From the NCBI RefSeq assembly GCF_001661965.1, contig NZ_LYWZ01000025.1, positions 124,001 through 188,000 of the forward strand: 64,000 bases of DNA, given 5' to 3'. The DNA is from Croceicoccus mobilis (GTDB lineage: Bacteria; Pseudomonadota; Alphaproteobacteria; Sphingomonadales; Sphingomonadaceae). Below, piece by piece: positions 39,529 through 48,416 of this stretch. The notes under the pieces are model-generated. The model was given only the letters and a program-made list of their open reading frames with translations. It did not search any database and was not told where the DNA came from. Numbering within the stretch: position 1 is the first letter of the stretch; each line of letters opens with the position of its first letter. Both the position numbers and the translations under genes were made by a program.

Positions 39529-40475
39529 CCCCCGATGCGCGCGGGCGAGGGTGTGAACAGCCCTGCCAGGTAATCATCGACAATTGGCGTCGCCGGGGAA
39601 TCGCTGCGGCCCAGCATGGCGTTGATCATGTTGTGGCCGTCCATGCCCTTGCCGGGTACGCCCTCCACTGTCGCCCGCGTTCCATTTTCCTGCAAACGCG
39701 CGGCCAGCGTCCGCGCCTGTCGGATGGATTCGTTACGCTCCACATGCATCAGCAGGAAACTGCGCGCATTGAGGGTTTCAGTATGCCCCGATGGTGAGAG
39801 CAGCCGCTGCCGTCCGGGGTCGGAACTGAAGGCGATGCGATAGGCAAAGCCCAGCAGCGGGCCCGCATCGACGATCTGGCTCGGCACGTCATAGGCCGCG
39901 CCATCCAGCAGCACGACGCCGCCGATATCGCCCGGCTCCAGCGAATAGGGCCGCAAAAACCGCGGATCGGTCGCGACCAGCGCGGCAAGATGCGCGCCGG
40001 CGGAATGCCCCATCAGGATCACGCGGCGGCTGTCGATATTGAGTTCTGCCGAGCGGTCCAGCAGTGCCGCCAATGACGCGGCGACATCGGCGGCCTGATC
40101 CTCGATGTCGACTTCCGGCAAGAGGCGATAGTTGACGCTGGCGAACTGGTATCCGGCCTGCGTGTAATGGCGAACCTTGGCAGGGCCGGTCGAATCGGAC
40201 TTATCGCCGCCGACCCATGCGCCGCCATGCACGAAAAGGATCAGCGGGCGCACGCCTTCAACCGGAGAGGCGTAGAAATCCATTCGCTGCAATTGCGCGC
40301 CGCCATAGGCGATCTCGCGCGCGGTGGGTGCTGCCGCCGGGGCAGGGGCAGGTGCGGGCGCTGGCGCAGCCTGCGGCCGCGATACCGAGGGGGCCGGGGG
40401 CACCTGCTGCGCCGTTGCCGGGGCGACGGCGAGAAGGGTCAGCGAAGCACAGACGAACATGAATTTCGGTTTCAT
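39525..40475 (-). CDS. Exported alpha/beta-hydrolase (HSL/BD-FAE type)
   Basis: A 316-residue serine esterase with a signal peptide (cleavage near ATAQ), an Ala-Pro linker (about 40-57), and an alpha/beta-hydrolase domain. The oxyanion motif is LFVHGGAWVGGDKSD, the nucleophile GHSAGAHLAAL near residue 170, and a C-terminal His lies in MDGHNMINAM. Such enzymes cleave short acyl esters or formyl groups in the periplasm. The ATG at 40475 is chosen; one at 40487 adds four residues. It is divergent from purA. Confidence 0.82.
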   Translation of the reverse strand: MKPKFMFVCASLTLLAVAPATAQQVPPAPSVSRPQAAPAPAPAPAPAAAPTAREIAYGGAQLQRMDFYASPVEGVRPLILFVHGGAWVGGDKSDSTGPAKVRHYTQAGYQFASVNYRLLPEVDIEDQAADVAASLAALLDRSAELNIDSRRVILMGHSAGAHLAALVATDPRFLRPYSLEPGDIGGVVLLDGAAYDVPSQIVDAGPLLGFAYRIAFSSDPGRQRLLSPSGHTETLNARSFLLMHVERNESIRQARTLAARLQENGTRATVEGVPGKGMDGHNMINAMLGRSDSPATPIVDDYLAGLFTPSPARIGG

Positions 40476-40630
40476 GCGAAAGCGCATAAACGCCAAAGCC
40501 TTTCGCCAGCCCGAACAAATGTGCAAACAAGCGTAAATCAGGCGGCAAATCGGGCAAAACCGCCCTTGCCGTGAAACCTTCATACCCCTAAGCCGCGCGG
40601 CGAGTTTGCGATGCTTGAAAGGCATGTACT

Positions 40631-41920
40631 TTGGCCAATGTAACCGTGATCGGTGCCCAGTGGGGCGATGAAGGCAAGGGCAAGATCGTCGATTGGCTGG
40701 CAAGCCGCGCCGACGCCGTCGTCCGTTTCCAGGGCGGGCACAATGCCGGCCATACGCTGGTCGTGGGTGATGTAACCTACAAGCTTTCGCTGCTGCCTTC
40801 GGGCATTGTTACCGGCACTTTGTCGCTCATCGGCAATGGCGTGGTGCTCGACCCCTGGGCGCTGAAGGCCGAGGTCGAGAAGCTGACCGCGCAGGGCGTG
40901 ACCATCAATGCCGAGAATTTCGCCATTGCCGACAATTGCCCGCTGATCCTGCCTGTTCACCGCGATCTCGACGGTCTGCGCGAAAATGCTGCCGGTGCCG
41001 GCAAGATCGGCACCACGGGACGCGGCATCGGGCCTGCCTATGAAGACAAGGTCGGCCGCCGTGCGATCCGCGTGTGCGACCTTGCGCATCTCGATTCGCT
41101 GGATCCGCAGATCGACCGGCTTTGCGCGCATCACGATGCGCTGCGCGCCGGTTTCGGCGAACCGCCGGTGGACCGCGAAAAGCTGCTGGCCGAGCTGCGC
41201 GAAATCGCGCCCTATGTGCTGCAGTTCGCGCAGCCGGTGTGGAAGCGCCTGAAGAAGGTGCGCAAGGCCGGCGCCAAGGTCCTTTTCGAGGGGGCGCAGG
41301 GCGTGCTGCTCGATGTCGACCATGGCACCTATCCCTTCGTCACCAGCTCCAACACCGTCAGCGGCACGGCGGCCAGCGGGTCGGGTCTGGGCCCCAATGC
41401 CACCGGCTTCGTGCTGGGCATCGTCAAGGCCTATACCACTCGCGTCGGTTCGGGTCCGTTCCCGACCGAGCTCGACGACGAGGATGGCCGCACGCTGGGC
41501 GAACGCGGACATGAATTCGGCACGGTCACGGGGCGTCAGCGTCGCTGTGGCTGGTTTGATGCCGTTCTGGTCCGCCAGAGCTGCGCGATTTCGGGCGTGA
41601 CCGGTATCGCACTGACAAAGCTCGACGTTCTGGACGGGTTCGAGACGGTGAAGATCTGCACGGGCTATCGACTCGATGGCAAGATTCTCGATTACCTGCC
41701 CGCGCATGCGCAGGAGCAGGCCCGGGTCGAGCCGATCTATGAAGAAATGGAGGGCTGGCGCGAGACGACCGCAGGTGCGCGCAGTTGGGCCGATCTTCCG
41801 GCGCAGGCAATTAAGTATATTCAGCGTGTTCAAGAACTTATCGAGACTCCCGTGGCGCTGGTGTCGACCAGCCCCGAACGCGAAGACACCATCCTGGTCC
41901 GCGATCCGTTCGAAGACTGA
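40631..41920 (+). CDS. purA: Adenylosuccinate synthetase
   Basis: A 429-residue GTP-dependent ligase joining IMP and aspartate. It shows the phosphate-binding loop [17 protein letters not shown], the IMP-binding [23 protein letters not shown] and the GTP-specific LTKLDVLD. The initiation codon is TTG at 40631, giving [11 protein letters not shown]; the only nearby ATG (40624) is out of frame. AAAGG upstream is the likely ribosome site. Confidence 0.96.
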   Translation: MANVTVIGAQWGDEGKGKIVDWLASRADAVVRFQGGHNAGHTLVVGDVTYKLSLLPSGIVTGTLSLIGNGVVLDPWALKAEVEKLTAQGVTINAENFAIADNCPLILPVHRDLDGLRENAAGAGKIGTTGRGIGPAYEDKVGRRAIRVCDLAHLDSLDPQIDRLCAHHDALRAGFGEPPVDREKLLAELREIAPYVLQFAQPVWKRLKKVRKAGAKVLFEGAQGVLLDVDHGTYPFVTSSNTVSGTAASGSGLGPNATGFVLGIVKAYTTRVGSGPFPTELDDEDGRTLGERGHEFGTVTGRQRRCGWFDAVLVRQSCAISGVTGIALTKLDVLDGFETVKICTGYRLDGKILDYLPAHAQEQARVEPIYEEMEGWRETTAGARSWADLPAQAIKYIQRVQELIETPVALVSTSPEREDTILVRDPFED

Positions 41921-41938
41921 TTGGTTAACATATTGAAA

Positions 41939-41980
41939 ATCAGCGAAACATATTGACATGTTCTGCTGATGTTCCATAAG
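41939..41980 (+). promoter_or_regulatory. Sigma70-type promoter overlapped by a palindrome
   Basis: A -35 box TTGACA (41953-41958) and a -10-like CATAAG (41975-41980) are 16 bases apart. A 13-base imperfect palindrome (41939-41951/41958-41970, two mismatches per arm) overlaps the -35 box. It lies just before the winged-helix regulator gene and is a natural candidate for its own binding site. Confidence 0.6.
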
Positions 41981-42005
41981 TGTTCTTCCGTAAGGGGGAA
42001 CATTC

Positions 42006-43004
42006 ATGTCGCATATCGCAGCTCCGTTCGTTTACGATCAGCCGGACGAAAATCGTCAGCCTGACAGCAAGGTGCCCAACATCCCGGTGTCAATCCTTGC
42101 CGATCGCCCGGCGGTGCGTAATGCGCTGATGGATCAGGTGCTTGATGCCGGGCTGATGGTCCGGCAGGCCGAACCCCTCGACAAGCTGCTGACAGACGAG
42201 GCGCTGGTGCTCGGCGATCTCGTTATCATCGATCTGCCCGTGCCCGGCGCCGAACTCCTGGCGGCGCTGGCACGGCTCGACATGCGAGCGGGGCAGAGCG
42301 GGACGCAGCTGATCGTGGCCACGCGGGTCGAGGGGATCGATGCAGTGTTCGGCGCGATGGACAGCGCCGGTGTCCAGTTCCTGGTCGATCCGAAGCCTGC
42401 CGAATATGCGCTGGCCATCGGCGCCGCGCTTGCGCGCCTGCCGGGTCGTTCCGTGCATGAGATGACGCATGAGGATCATCTCGCGCTCGTCCGCCTGACA
42501 GAACAGGTCCATTCGCTGGCACGGCGTATCGGCGGGATCGGCGGGGCCGAGATGGGTGCCGGGCTGTCTGCGCCCAAAGCACCCAGTGCGGTCAATGCAC
42601 CCAATGTCGCCTATATGGCCCGCGCGGCAGAGGATGAAGCCGTACAGGCGCATGGCGAACTGCCCAATGCAGGCCATGTGCGTGAGATCATCCGACAGCG
42701 GCAGCTGCGCGCGAATTTCTTCGATTCCGAACTCTTCGCCGATCCTGCCTGGGACATGCTGCTCGACTTGACGGCGGCGCGGGCAGAGGGGCAGGACGTG
42801 TGCGTTTCGAGCCTGTGCATCGCATCGGGCGTGCCGCCCACCACGGCGCTGCGCTGGATCGGCCAGATGACCGAGGCCGGCCTGTTCGAGCGCCTGCCCG
42901 ATCCTGCCGATCGTCGCCGCGCGATTATCCGCCTCAGCCGTAAGGCGGAGAATGGCATGGCGGCCTATTTCAGCCGTGTCGGCACCGCTCCGATGCCAAT
43001 CTAA
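42006..43004 (+). CDS. Winged-helix (MarR-like) regulator with receiver-like N-terminus
   Basis: A 332-residue protein. The N-terminal part (about 25-145) has the alternating pattern of a CheY-like fold (VSILADRPAVRNALMDQVLDAG; DLVIIDLPVPG; LIVATRVEGIDAVFGAM), with Asp in IIDLP at the phospho-acceptor strand. The C-terminal part (about 235-325) is a winged-helix domain of MarR type (SLCIASGVPPTTALRWIGQM; LPDPADRRRAIIRLSRK). It is probably a transcription regulator, possibly self-controlling through the palindrome upstream. The ribosome site is AAGGGGGA. Confidence 0.78.
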   Translation: MSHIAAPFVYDQPDENRQPDSKVPNIPVSILADRPAVRNALMDQVLDAGLMVRQAEPLDKLLTDEALVLGDLVIIDLPVPGAELLAALARLDMRAGQSGTQLIVATRVEGIDAVFGAMDSAGVQFLVDPKPAEYALAIGAALARLPGRSVHEMTHEDHLALVRLTEQVHSLARRIGGIGGAEMGAGLSAPKAPSAVNAPNVAYMARAAEDEAVQAHGELPNAGHVREIIRQRQLRANFFDSELFADPAWDMLLDLTAARAEGQDVCVSSLCIASGVPPTTALRWIGQMTEAGLFERLPDPADRRRAIIRLSRKAENGMAAYFSRVGTAPMPI

Positions 43005-43090
43005 GCCCTCTTTGGGGGCAAGTGAGCCAAGTGTCTTGCACTATCGATAAAGCGCGGCTAGGGCGCGTTTTCCTGACAGATCAGGCATGC

Positions 43091-43181
43091 GGAGCGGTGG
43101 CCGAGTGGTCGAAGGCGCACGCCTGGAAAGTGTGTATACGGTAACCCCGTATCGAGGGTTCGAATCCCTCCCGCTCCGCCA
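43091..43181 (+). tRNA. tRNA-Ser (GGA anticodon)
   Basis: The acceptor arms GGAGCGG (43091-43097) and CCGCTCC (43171-43177) pair fully, with G as discriminator and an encoded CCA (43179-43181). The anticodon loop CTGGAAA (43123-43129) carries GGA at 43125-43127, closed by CACGC/GTGTG. A long variable arm, as in all tRNA-Ser, separates it from the T arm with TTCGAAT. It reads UCC and UCU codons. Confidence 0.97.
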
Positions 43182-43255
43182 CGTATCCCCATCATTCGTC
43201 CCGATTTTGGGACCGGTCGTGAAACCGGCTGAAAAGGGCGTGATGCGGGTCTGTT

Positions 43256-44086
43256 TCAGTCGCTCAACCATTCTGCGGTGATGTCGCCCCTATGCCCTTC
43301 CGGCGCCAATGCGGCGCGCAGGGCTTCGAGCAAGGGCGGCAGCGCCTGCGTGAAGGCATAGGGCGGGTTGATGATGAAAAGACCCGCGCCATTATAGATG
43401 CCGGGCTGGTCGGCATCATACAGCCAATGCTCCACGCTCATGAATTTTGCGATGCCGAGCCTTCGCAGCTTCTGCTTCCACCGCTCATGCGCGGCGCGGT
43501 CTTTCAGAGGGTACCAGATCACGGTCACGCCATGCGCCCATTTGCGCTGCGCAGCCGCCAAGGTTGCGGTGATCCGGTCGCGTTCATCCGTCTGCTCGTA
43601 AGGCGGGTCGACCACCACCACGCCGCGCGGCGTGCGCGTCGGCAGCAACGCCAGCCATAGCTCGTAAGCGTCGCGTTCATGCACGGCGGCGGAGGTGCCG
43701 CGCATCGCATATCGCAGGGCCTTGGCATCCTCGGGGTGTTTTTCATTGAGGATCAGCAAGTCTTGCGGGCGCAGAAGCTGCGCCAGAACGCGCGGCGAGC
43801 CGGGGTAGAGATCCGGCTCGTCCCCGGTGTTCACCGCCTTTACCGCGTCGCGGTAGTCGTTCAGCAGCGGATGCGCGTCGGCAAAGGCCCGGACCACGCC
43901 CTGCGCGGCCTCGCCGGTGCGCTGGGCCTGATCTGCGTTAAGATCGTAGAGGCCGCAGCCGGCATGGGTGTCGATCAGGGTCAATGCGCCCGGCTTTTGC
44001 TGCAGGGCCCTGACAAGAGCGATCAACAGGCAATGCTTCACGACGTCGGCGCTGTTTCCAGCGTGGAAGGAGTGGCGATAATTCAT
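43256..44086 (-). CDS. rlmJ: 23S rRNA (adenine(2030)-N6)-methyltransferase
   Basis: A 276-residue methyltransferase recognised by its N-terminus MNYRHSFHAGNSADVVKH, the SAM-binding TLIDTHAGCGLYDL, and the amino-methyltransferase motif VVDPPYEQTDE (Asp-Pro-Pro-Tyr). It modifies A2030 of 23S rRNA. It is in the same orientation as the pseudouridine synthase gene, 49 bases upstream, so both rRNA-modification genes may share a transcript. Confidence 0.94.
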   Translation of the reverse strand: MNYRHSFHAGNSADVVKHCLLIALVRALQQKPGALTLIDTHAGCGLYDLNADQAQRTGEAAQGVVRAFADAHPLLNDYRDAVKAVNTGDEPDLYPGSPRVLAQLLRPQDLLILNEKHPEDAKALRYAMRGTSAAVHERDAYELWLALLPTRTPRGVVVVDPPYEQTDERDRITATLAAAQRKWAHGVTVIWYPLKDRAAHERWKQKLRRLGIAKFMSVEHWLYDADQPGIYNGAGLFIINPPYAFTQALPPLLEALRAALAPEGHRGDITAEWLSD

Positions 44087-44135
44087 TGTATTCGGATTCC
44101 TGGCATTCTGCCGTGATGCGGGCTGCAGCCTCCGC

Positions 44136-44684
44136 CTAGACGGAGATTTCCTTGAACTGGCCCTGCGCGACCCCGGAGACGGTCCATTCGCCGATCGACC
44201 AGCGCACGAGCCTGAGGGTTGGGAACCCGACCGCCGCCGTCATGCGGCGCACCTGCCGGTTGCGCCCTTCGCGGATGGTGATCTTCAGCCAGCTGTCGGG
44301 AATGGACTTGCGCTGACGTATCGGCGGATCGCGCGGCCACAGTTCCGGTGCGTCGATGCGGGCGATTTCGGCAGGCATGGTCATGCCGTCTTTCAGCCGT
44401 ACGCCTTGCCGCAAGGGTTCCAGATCCCGTTCCTGCGGGTCACCTTCGACCTGCACGAGATAGGTCTTGGCCATTTTGAAACGTGGATCGGAAATGCGTG
44501 CCTGCAACCGCCCGTCATCGCATAAGAGCAGCAGGCCTTCGCTATCCCGGTCGAGCCTTCCGGCGGGATAGACGCCCTTTACCGCAATGAAATCGGACAA
44601 GGTCGCGCGAACCGTCGGCGAACCGCGATCGGTAAATTGCGACAGGACCCCAAAGGGTTTGTTGAACAGAAGCAGCCGGGCCAT
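44136..44684 (-). CDS. RluE-like 23S rRNA pseudouridine synthase
   Basis: A 182-residue pseudouridine synthase of the RsuA/RluB/E/F branch lacking an S4 domain, as in RluE. The catalytic Asp lies in [25 protein letters not shown] and [10 protein letters not shown] are family signatures. E. coli RluE modifies U2457 of 23S rRNA; the exact site here is inferred. Confidence 0.9.
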   Translation of the reverse strand: MARLLLFNKPFGVLSQFTDRGSPTVRATLSDFIAVKGVYPAGRLDRDSEGLLLLCDDGRLQARISDPRFKMAKTYLVQVEGDPQERDLEPLRQGVRLKDGMTMPAEIARIDAPELWPRDPPIRQRKSIPDSWLKITIREGRNRQVRRMTAAVGFPTLRLVRWSIGEWTVSGVAQGQFKEISV

Positions 44685-44775
44685 CCGGTGCCTTTATCGT
44701 TCGATTGCGGCCATGTCATCAGGCCCAAAGGCGCCGCCGGATGTGCGGCGCTCGCTCTGCTTCGGGATGGCGCGG

Positions 44776-45084
44776 TTATTCCGCCGAAGCCGAATCAGGG
44801 GGTTTTGGCGCGAGGTTTGTGGACAGGTAATCGAGGATGATCCGGTATTCGTCATCGCTGACCGACATGCCATTGCCGATCATGAAAGTGACGACCTGCG
44901 ACCATTCATCGGGGGTGCGGGGCTGGGCGAACAGATCGATCCCGTGGCACTGCGTGCAGACGGCCATGGTCACGTCCTTGCCGGGGGCTTCGGGCAGCTC
45001 TTTCAGATCCCCGGCAGCGGCGGTGGTGACCGTCGCGCCCATCGCGGTGAGCCCGAATGCGCCGATGAGAAGTTTATTTTTCAT
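44776..45084 (-). CDS. Small periplasmic cytochrome c
   Basis: A 102-residue protein with a signal peptide (about 1-24), one heme-binding motif (Cys43-x-x-Cys46-His47, VCTQCHG), and candidate axial Met68 or Met73 (TFMIGNGM). It would carry electrons in the periplasm. It is the last gene of the leftward run that includes two PQQ-type dehydrogenases, and it may accept their electrons. Confidence 0.85.
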   Translation of the reverse strand: MKNKLLIGAFGLTAMGATVTTAAAGDLKELPEAPGKDVTMAVCTQCHGIDLFAQPRTPDEWSQVVTFMIGNGMSVSDDEYRIILDYLSTNLAPKPPDSASAE

Positions 45085-45106
45085 GCTGGTTCTGCGGCCG
45101 TTCCTG

Positions 45107-45133
45107 CTGGGTTTTCTGGGTTTTCTGGGTTTT
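45107..45133. repeat. Three perfect copies of a 9-bp tandem repeat
   Basis: The unit ctgggtttt occurs three times in a row in the 62-base gap between the cytochrome c and sugar-dehydrogenase genes, close to the cytochrome start. It may vary in copy number by slippage. Confidence 0.7.
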
Positions 45134-45146
45134 TGCCATGGAAAGA

Positions 45147-46499
45147 TCAGTCCGGCGATTCAAACGGATCAGACGCCCTGCCGCTTGCCTCGCTTGCTGG
45201 CGGCGATGCGGCAGTGGGTTCCAGCCGCAGCAGCATGCCATCGGTATCGTCGGGCCCGCGCAGCCGACCTTCGGTCAGGACGTAGATGTAGCCGTCCGGC
45301 CCCTGTCTGATGTCGCGGAAGCGCACGTCCAGCTCTGTTAGCATGGTGTCGCCTTGCCGAACGAAGTCGCCCATGATGGAAAGCTGCGCGACCGTCTTGG
45401 AGCCCGCGCCCGCGACCATCAGGCTCCCCTTCAGGCGCGGAAACCTGTCGCCTGTATAGAACATCATGTTCTCGGGGTTGAAGGTCGGATTCCAGAAGAA
45501 CATCGGCATGTCCATGCCTTCGCGGAACCACGGCTGGTCGGAGACGAGCTTGCCAAAATAATGGCGGCCCAGCGAAACGAGCGGCCAGCCGTAATTATGG
45601 CCGGGCAGGATCAGATTGACCTCGTCGCCGCCGGCGGGACCGAATTCCGACGCCCACATCTGGCCGGTTCGCGGGTGCCAGTCCATTCCGTAGACGTTGC
45701 GGTGGCCATAGCTGTAGATTTCGCCCAGCGCGCCATCGACATCGACAAAGGGATTGTCCGGCGGAACCGAACCGTCGTCCCGGACGCGCAGGATCTTGCC
45801 GATATGGCTGGAAAGGTCCTGCGCCTTGGGCCGCGCGCTGGAGATTTCATTGCGGGTCGTGCCGTCACGGTCGCCCACGCTGATATAGAGCATGCCGTCA
45901 GGTCCGAAGACCATGCGCCCGCCATATGTACCAAGCGGGCTTTCCCATGCCTTGGCGACGAGAATATCCTCGACCTCGGTCAGGGCGCCGCCCGACCAGC
46001 GCGCACGGGCGACGGCCAGCGCGGTTCCGGCCATTGGCGCGCCCTCCTTGGTATATGAGATATAGAGAAGCGCGTTTTCGGCGAAGTCGGGATGGAGGGC
46101 GATGTCGTGGAGGCCGCCCAGTCCGACATTGTTGAGCGCCGGCAGGCCCGCGACCGGGGTGGGGTCAAGCACGCCATCGCGCACCACCCGCAGGCGGCCG
46201 GGACGCTCGGTGATCAGCATCGTTTGGCCGTCGGGCAGAAATACGAGACCGTCGGGATGCGACAGCCCCTCGGCCAGCTTGACGACGCGCAGCCCCATGC
46301 CGCCCTTGCTTTTCAGATCGACCGGTCCGTCGACTGCCGCGCCGCTGAGTGCATCGGGCGGGTAATTGCGGATGATCTCGGCCTTGGTCAGCGGGCGGGT
46401 GACACCCGGTGTCTCTGCCTCCTGCGCGAGCGCCGCCTGCGACACGGTCGCCGCGGCCAGCAGGGCCCAGGATAATCTGCGGATCATGGCGTTCTCCAA
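45147..46499 (-). CDS. PQQ-dependent sugar dehydrogenase (GSDH/sorbosone type)
   Basis: A 450-residue beta-propeller protein with a signal peptide (about 1-25). Family landmarks include GLSHPDGLVFLPDG, LGGLHDIALHPDF, GGRMVFGPDGMLYISVGDRDG and SYGHRNVYGMDWHP, the last near the PQQ site. It should oxidise soluble sugars in the periplasm. It sits between a second PQQ-type enzyme and a cytochrome c. The first residues may start at the internal Met5 (MIRRLSW). Confidence 0.88.
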   Translation of the reverse strand: MENAMIRRLSWALLAAATVSQAALAQEAETPGVTRPLTKAEIIRNYPPDALSGAAVDGPVDLKSKGGMGLRVVKLAEGLSHPDGLVFLPDGQTMLITERPGRLRVVRDGVLDPTPVAGLPALNNVGLGGLHDIALHPDFAENALLYISYTKEGAPMAGTALAVARARWSGGALTEVEDILVAKAWESPLGTYGGRMVFGPDGMLYISVGDRDGTTRNEISSARPKAQDLSSHIGKILRVRDDGSVPPDNPFVDVDGALGEIYSYGHRNVYGMDWHPRTGQMWASEFGPAGGDEVNLILPGHNYGWPLVSLGRHYFGKLVSDQPWFREGMDMPMFFWNPTFNPENMMFYTGDRFPRLKGSLMVAGAGSKTVAQLSIMGDFVRQGDTMLTELDVRFRDIRQGPDGYIYVLTEGRLRGPDDTDGMLLRLEPTAASPPASEASGRASDPFESPD

Positions 46500-46523
46500 C
46501 TCCTGCCTTCAAGCGCTATTCGG

Positions 46524-48416
46524 CTATTCCAGCGCCAGCGCGACCAGTTCGGCGGGGTGGTCGATCCCGCCCACGGCGACCACGATATATTGCCGCCCCT
46601 CATGCGTGTAGCTGATCGGCGGACCGGTCGTGCCGACGCCAAGGTCGATCTCCCACGCCACATCGCCTGTCTGCTTGTCATAGGCGCGGAACATGTTGCC
46701 GCCGCTGTATCTGGGCAGGCTCAGGCCCACCGCGTCGCCTTCGCCCATGAACAGGAAGCTCTTGGTCAAAAGCGGCGCTGCACGTCCCGACTGGCCAAGC
46801 GGCGGCAGGTCGAGATCCTTGAGCAGCGGGTGGTCGCGCGGCCCGTCGCCATTGGGGACCATCCAGAGATGATCGCCCGAATCCATGTCGATCGCGGTGA
46901 TCCGGCCATAGGGCGGCTTGACCAGCGGCAGGCCCTGCGGCCCGTCGAGATAGAGCTTGTCCTCTGGCGGGCGGCGATAATCGTAACGGCTGATCCATGG
47001 CACGGTGACCGAAGGGATATAGGCGATGCCCGTTTCGGGATCGAGCGCCGCGCCGGTCCAGTTCGCCCCGCCGACCCAGCCGGGGAGGTAAAGCGTGCCC
47101 AGCTTGCCGTCATCACCCCCGGCAATGGTTGGCGGGGTATACATTGGCCCGTGGACATAGCGGTTCAGTATCTCGACCGCCTCTTCATGCAGTTCGGGCG
47201 TAAAGTCGATCGGCGCGTCCTCGTTCATGTCCTGCCGCTCGAACGGGGCAGGCTTCACCGGACGCGGCTGCGTGGGCGAGGTATATTCGCCCTCCACGAT
47301 GGCCTGCGGCACGGGCACTTCCTCGATCGGGAACAGCGGTTCGCCGCTCGCGCGGTCAAAGGCGAAGACATAGCCAAGCTTCGTGACCTGTATCGCGGCC
47401 TTGCGCAGTTCGCCGTTGACCCGGATGTTGGCCAGCATCGGTGGATAGGGCAGGTCGTAATCCCACAGATCGTGATGGACAGTCTGGTAGTGCCAGACCA
47501 TTTCCCCGGTCTTCGCATCCAGCGCGACAAGGGAGTCGGAGTAGAGATTGTCGCCGGGACGCGCCCTGCCGTCGTAATCGCTGCTCGGCGCGCTGATCGG
47601 CAAATAGACATAGCCAAGCTCTTCGTCCGCGCTGAAGGCGTTCCAGACCTTGGTCTTGCCGCCCTGTCGCCAGCTGTCCCCGTGCCATGTCTCGGCCCCC
47701 GGCTGGCCTTCTTGCGGAATGGTGTTGAAGGTCCAGACCAGCTCTCCGCTTCGTGCGTCGAACCCGCGCACATCGCCGGGGAGCGAGGCCTTGTTGATGT
47801 CGGCAATGCCGGTCGCGATCGGCTGGCCGCCGATCACGATGACATCGCCGACCACGATCGGCGCGGGGTAATTCCACGAATAGATCGTGTCCGGGTCCTC
47901 GCGCAGATCCACCCTGCCGCCCTGTCCGAACTCATCGACCAGTGCGCCGGTCGTGGCATCAAGCACATAGAGATACGGGCTGCGAACGGAAACGATACGC
48001 GCCTTATCGCCATCCTGCCAGAATGCGAGCGCCCGGCTTGCCTGATTGCGTGTGCTTATCGGTCCGGGGCCGAAATCCTTTTGCCGCCAGAGCACTGCGC
48101 CGCTGCCCGGATCGCGCGCCTCGACCTGACCGGCCTGATTGCTCAGATACATGACCCCGTTCACGACAAGCGGAGCATTGCGCCAATTGTTCGACAGCCG
48201 CAGATCGGGCTGTTCTGCCAGCAGCGCGGGATCGGTGGCCGGTGCGCGCCAGACGACTTTCAGCCGGTCGATCGTCTCGGCATTGATCTGGTCGAGCGGC
48301 GAATATTTGGTCGCCCCGATGTCGCCTGCGAAATGCGCCCACTCGCCGCCGTCCTGCGCCAGCGCGGGCATGGCGAAAAGCGCGAGACCGGCTGCGATGA
48401 TTGTGTGAAGCCGCAT
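46524..48416 (-). CDS. PQQ-dependent quinoprotein dehydrogenase
   Basis: A 630-residue eight-bladed propeller enzyme with a signal peptide (about 1-20). The segments WAHFAGDIGATKYSPLDQI, TWHGDSWR, VHHDLWDYDLP and GGDDGKLGTLYLPGW match the membrane-type glucose/quinate or alcohol quinoprotein family, without its N-terminal membrane domain. It would oxidise a sugar, polyol or alcohol in the periplasm. The ATG shares a base with the stop of the gamma-glutamyltransferase gene, so the two are coupled. Confidence 0.88.
   Translation of the reverse strand: MRLHTIIAAGLALFAMPALAQDGGEWAHFAGDIGATKYSPLDQINAETIDRLKVVWRAPATDPALLAEQPDLRLSNNWRNAPLVVNGVMYLSNQAGQVEARDPGSGAVLWRQKDFGPGPISTRNQASRALAFWQDGDKARIVSVRSPYLYVLDATTGALVDEFGQGGRVDLREDPDTIYSWNYPAPIVVGDVIVIGGQPIATGIADINKASLPGDVRGFDARSGELVWTFNTIPQEGQPGAETWHGDSWRQGGKTKVWNAFSADEELGYVYLPISAPSSDYDGRARPGDNLYSDSLVALDAKTGEMVWHYQTVHHDLWDYDLPYPPMLANIRVNGELRKAAIQVTKLGYVFAFDRASGEPLFPIEEVPVPQAIVEGEYTSPTQPRPVKPAPFERQDMNEDAPIDFTPELHEEAVEILNRYVHGPMYTPPTIAGGDDGKLGTLYLPGWVGGANWTGAALDPETGIAYIPSVTVPWISRYDYRRPPEDKLYLDGPQGLPLVKPPYGRITAIDMDSGDHLWMVPNGDGPRDHPLLKDLDLPPLGQSGRAAPLLTKSFLFMGEGDAVGLSLPRYSGGNMFRAYDKQTGDVAWEIDLGVGTTGPPISYTHEGRQYIVVAVGGIDHPAELVALALE

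Noticed and set aside
43010-43030. Weak inverted repeat after the winged-helix gene as a terminator
   Set aside because: Stem is short and interrupted, and no T run follows.
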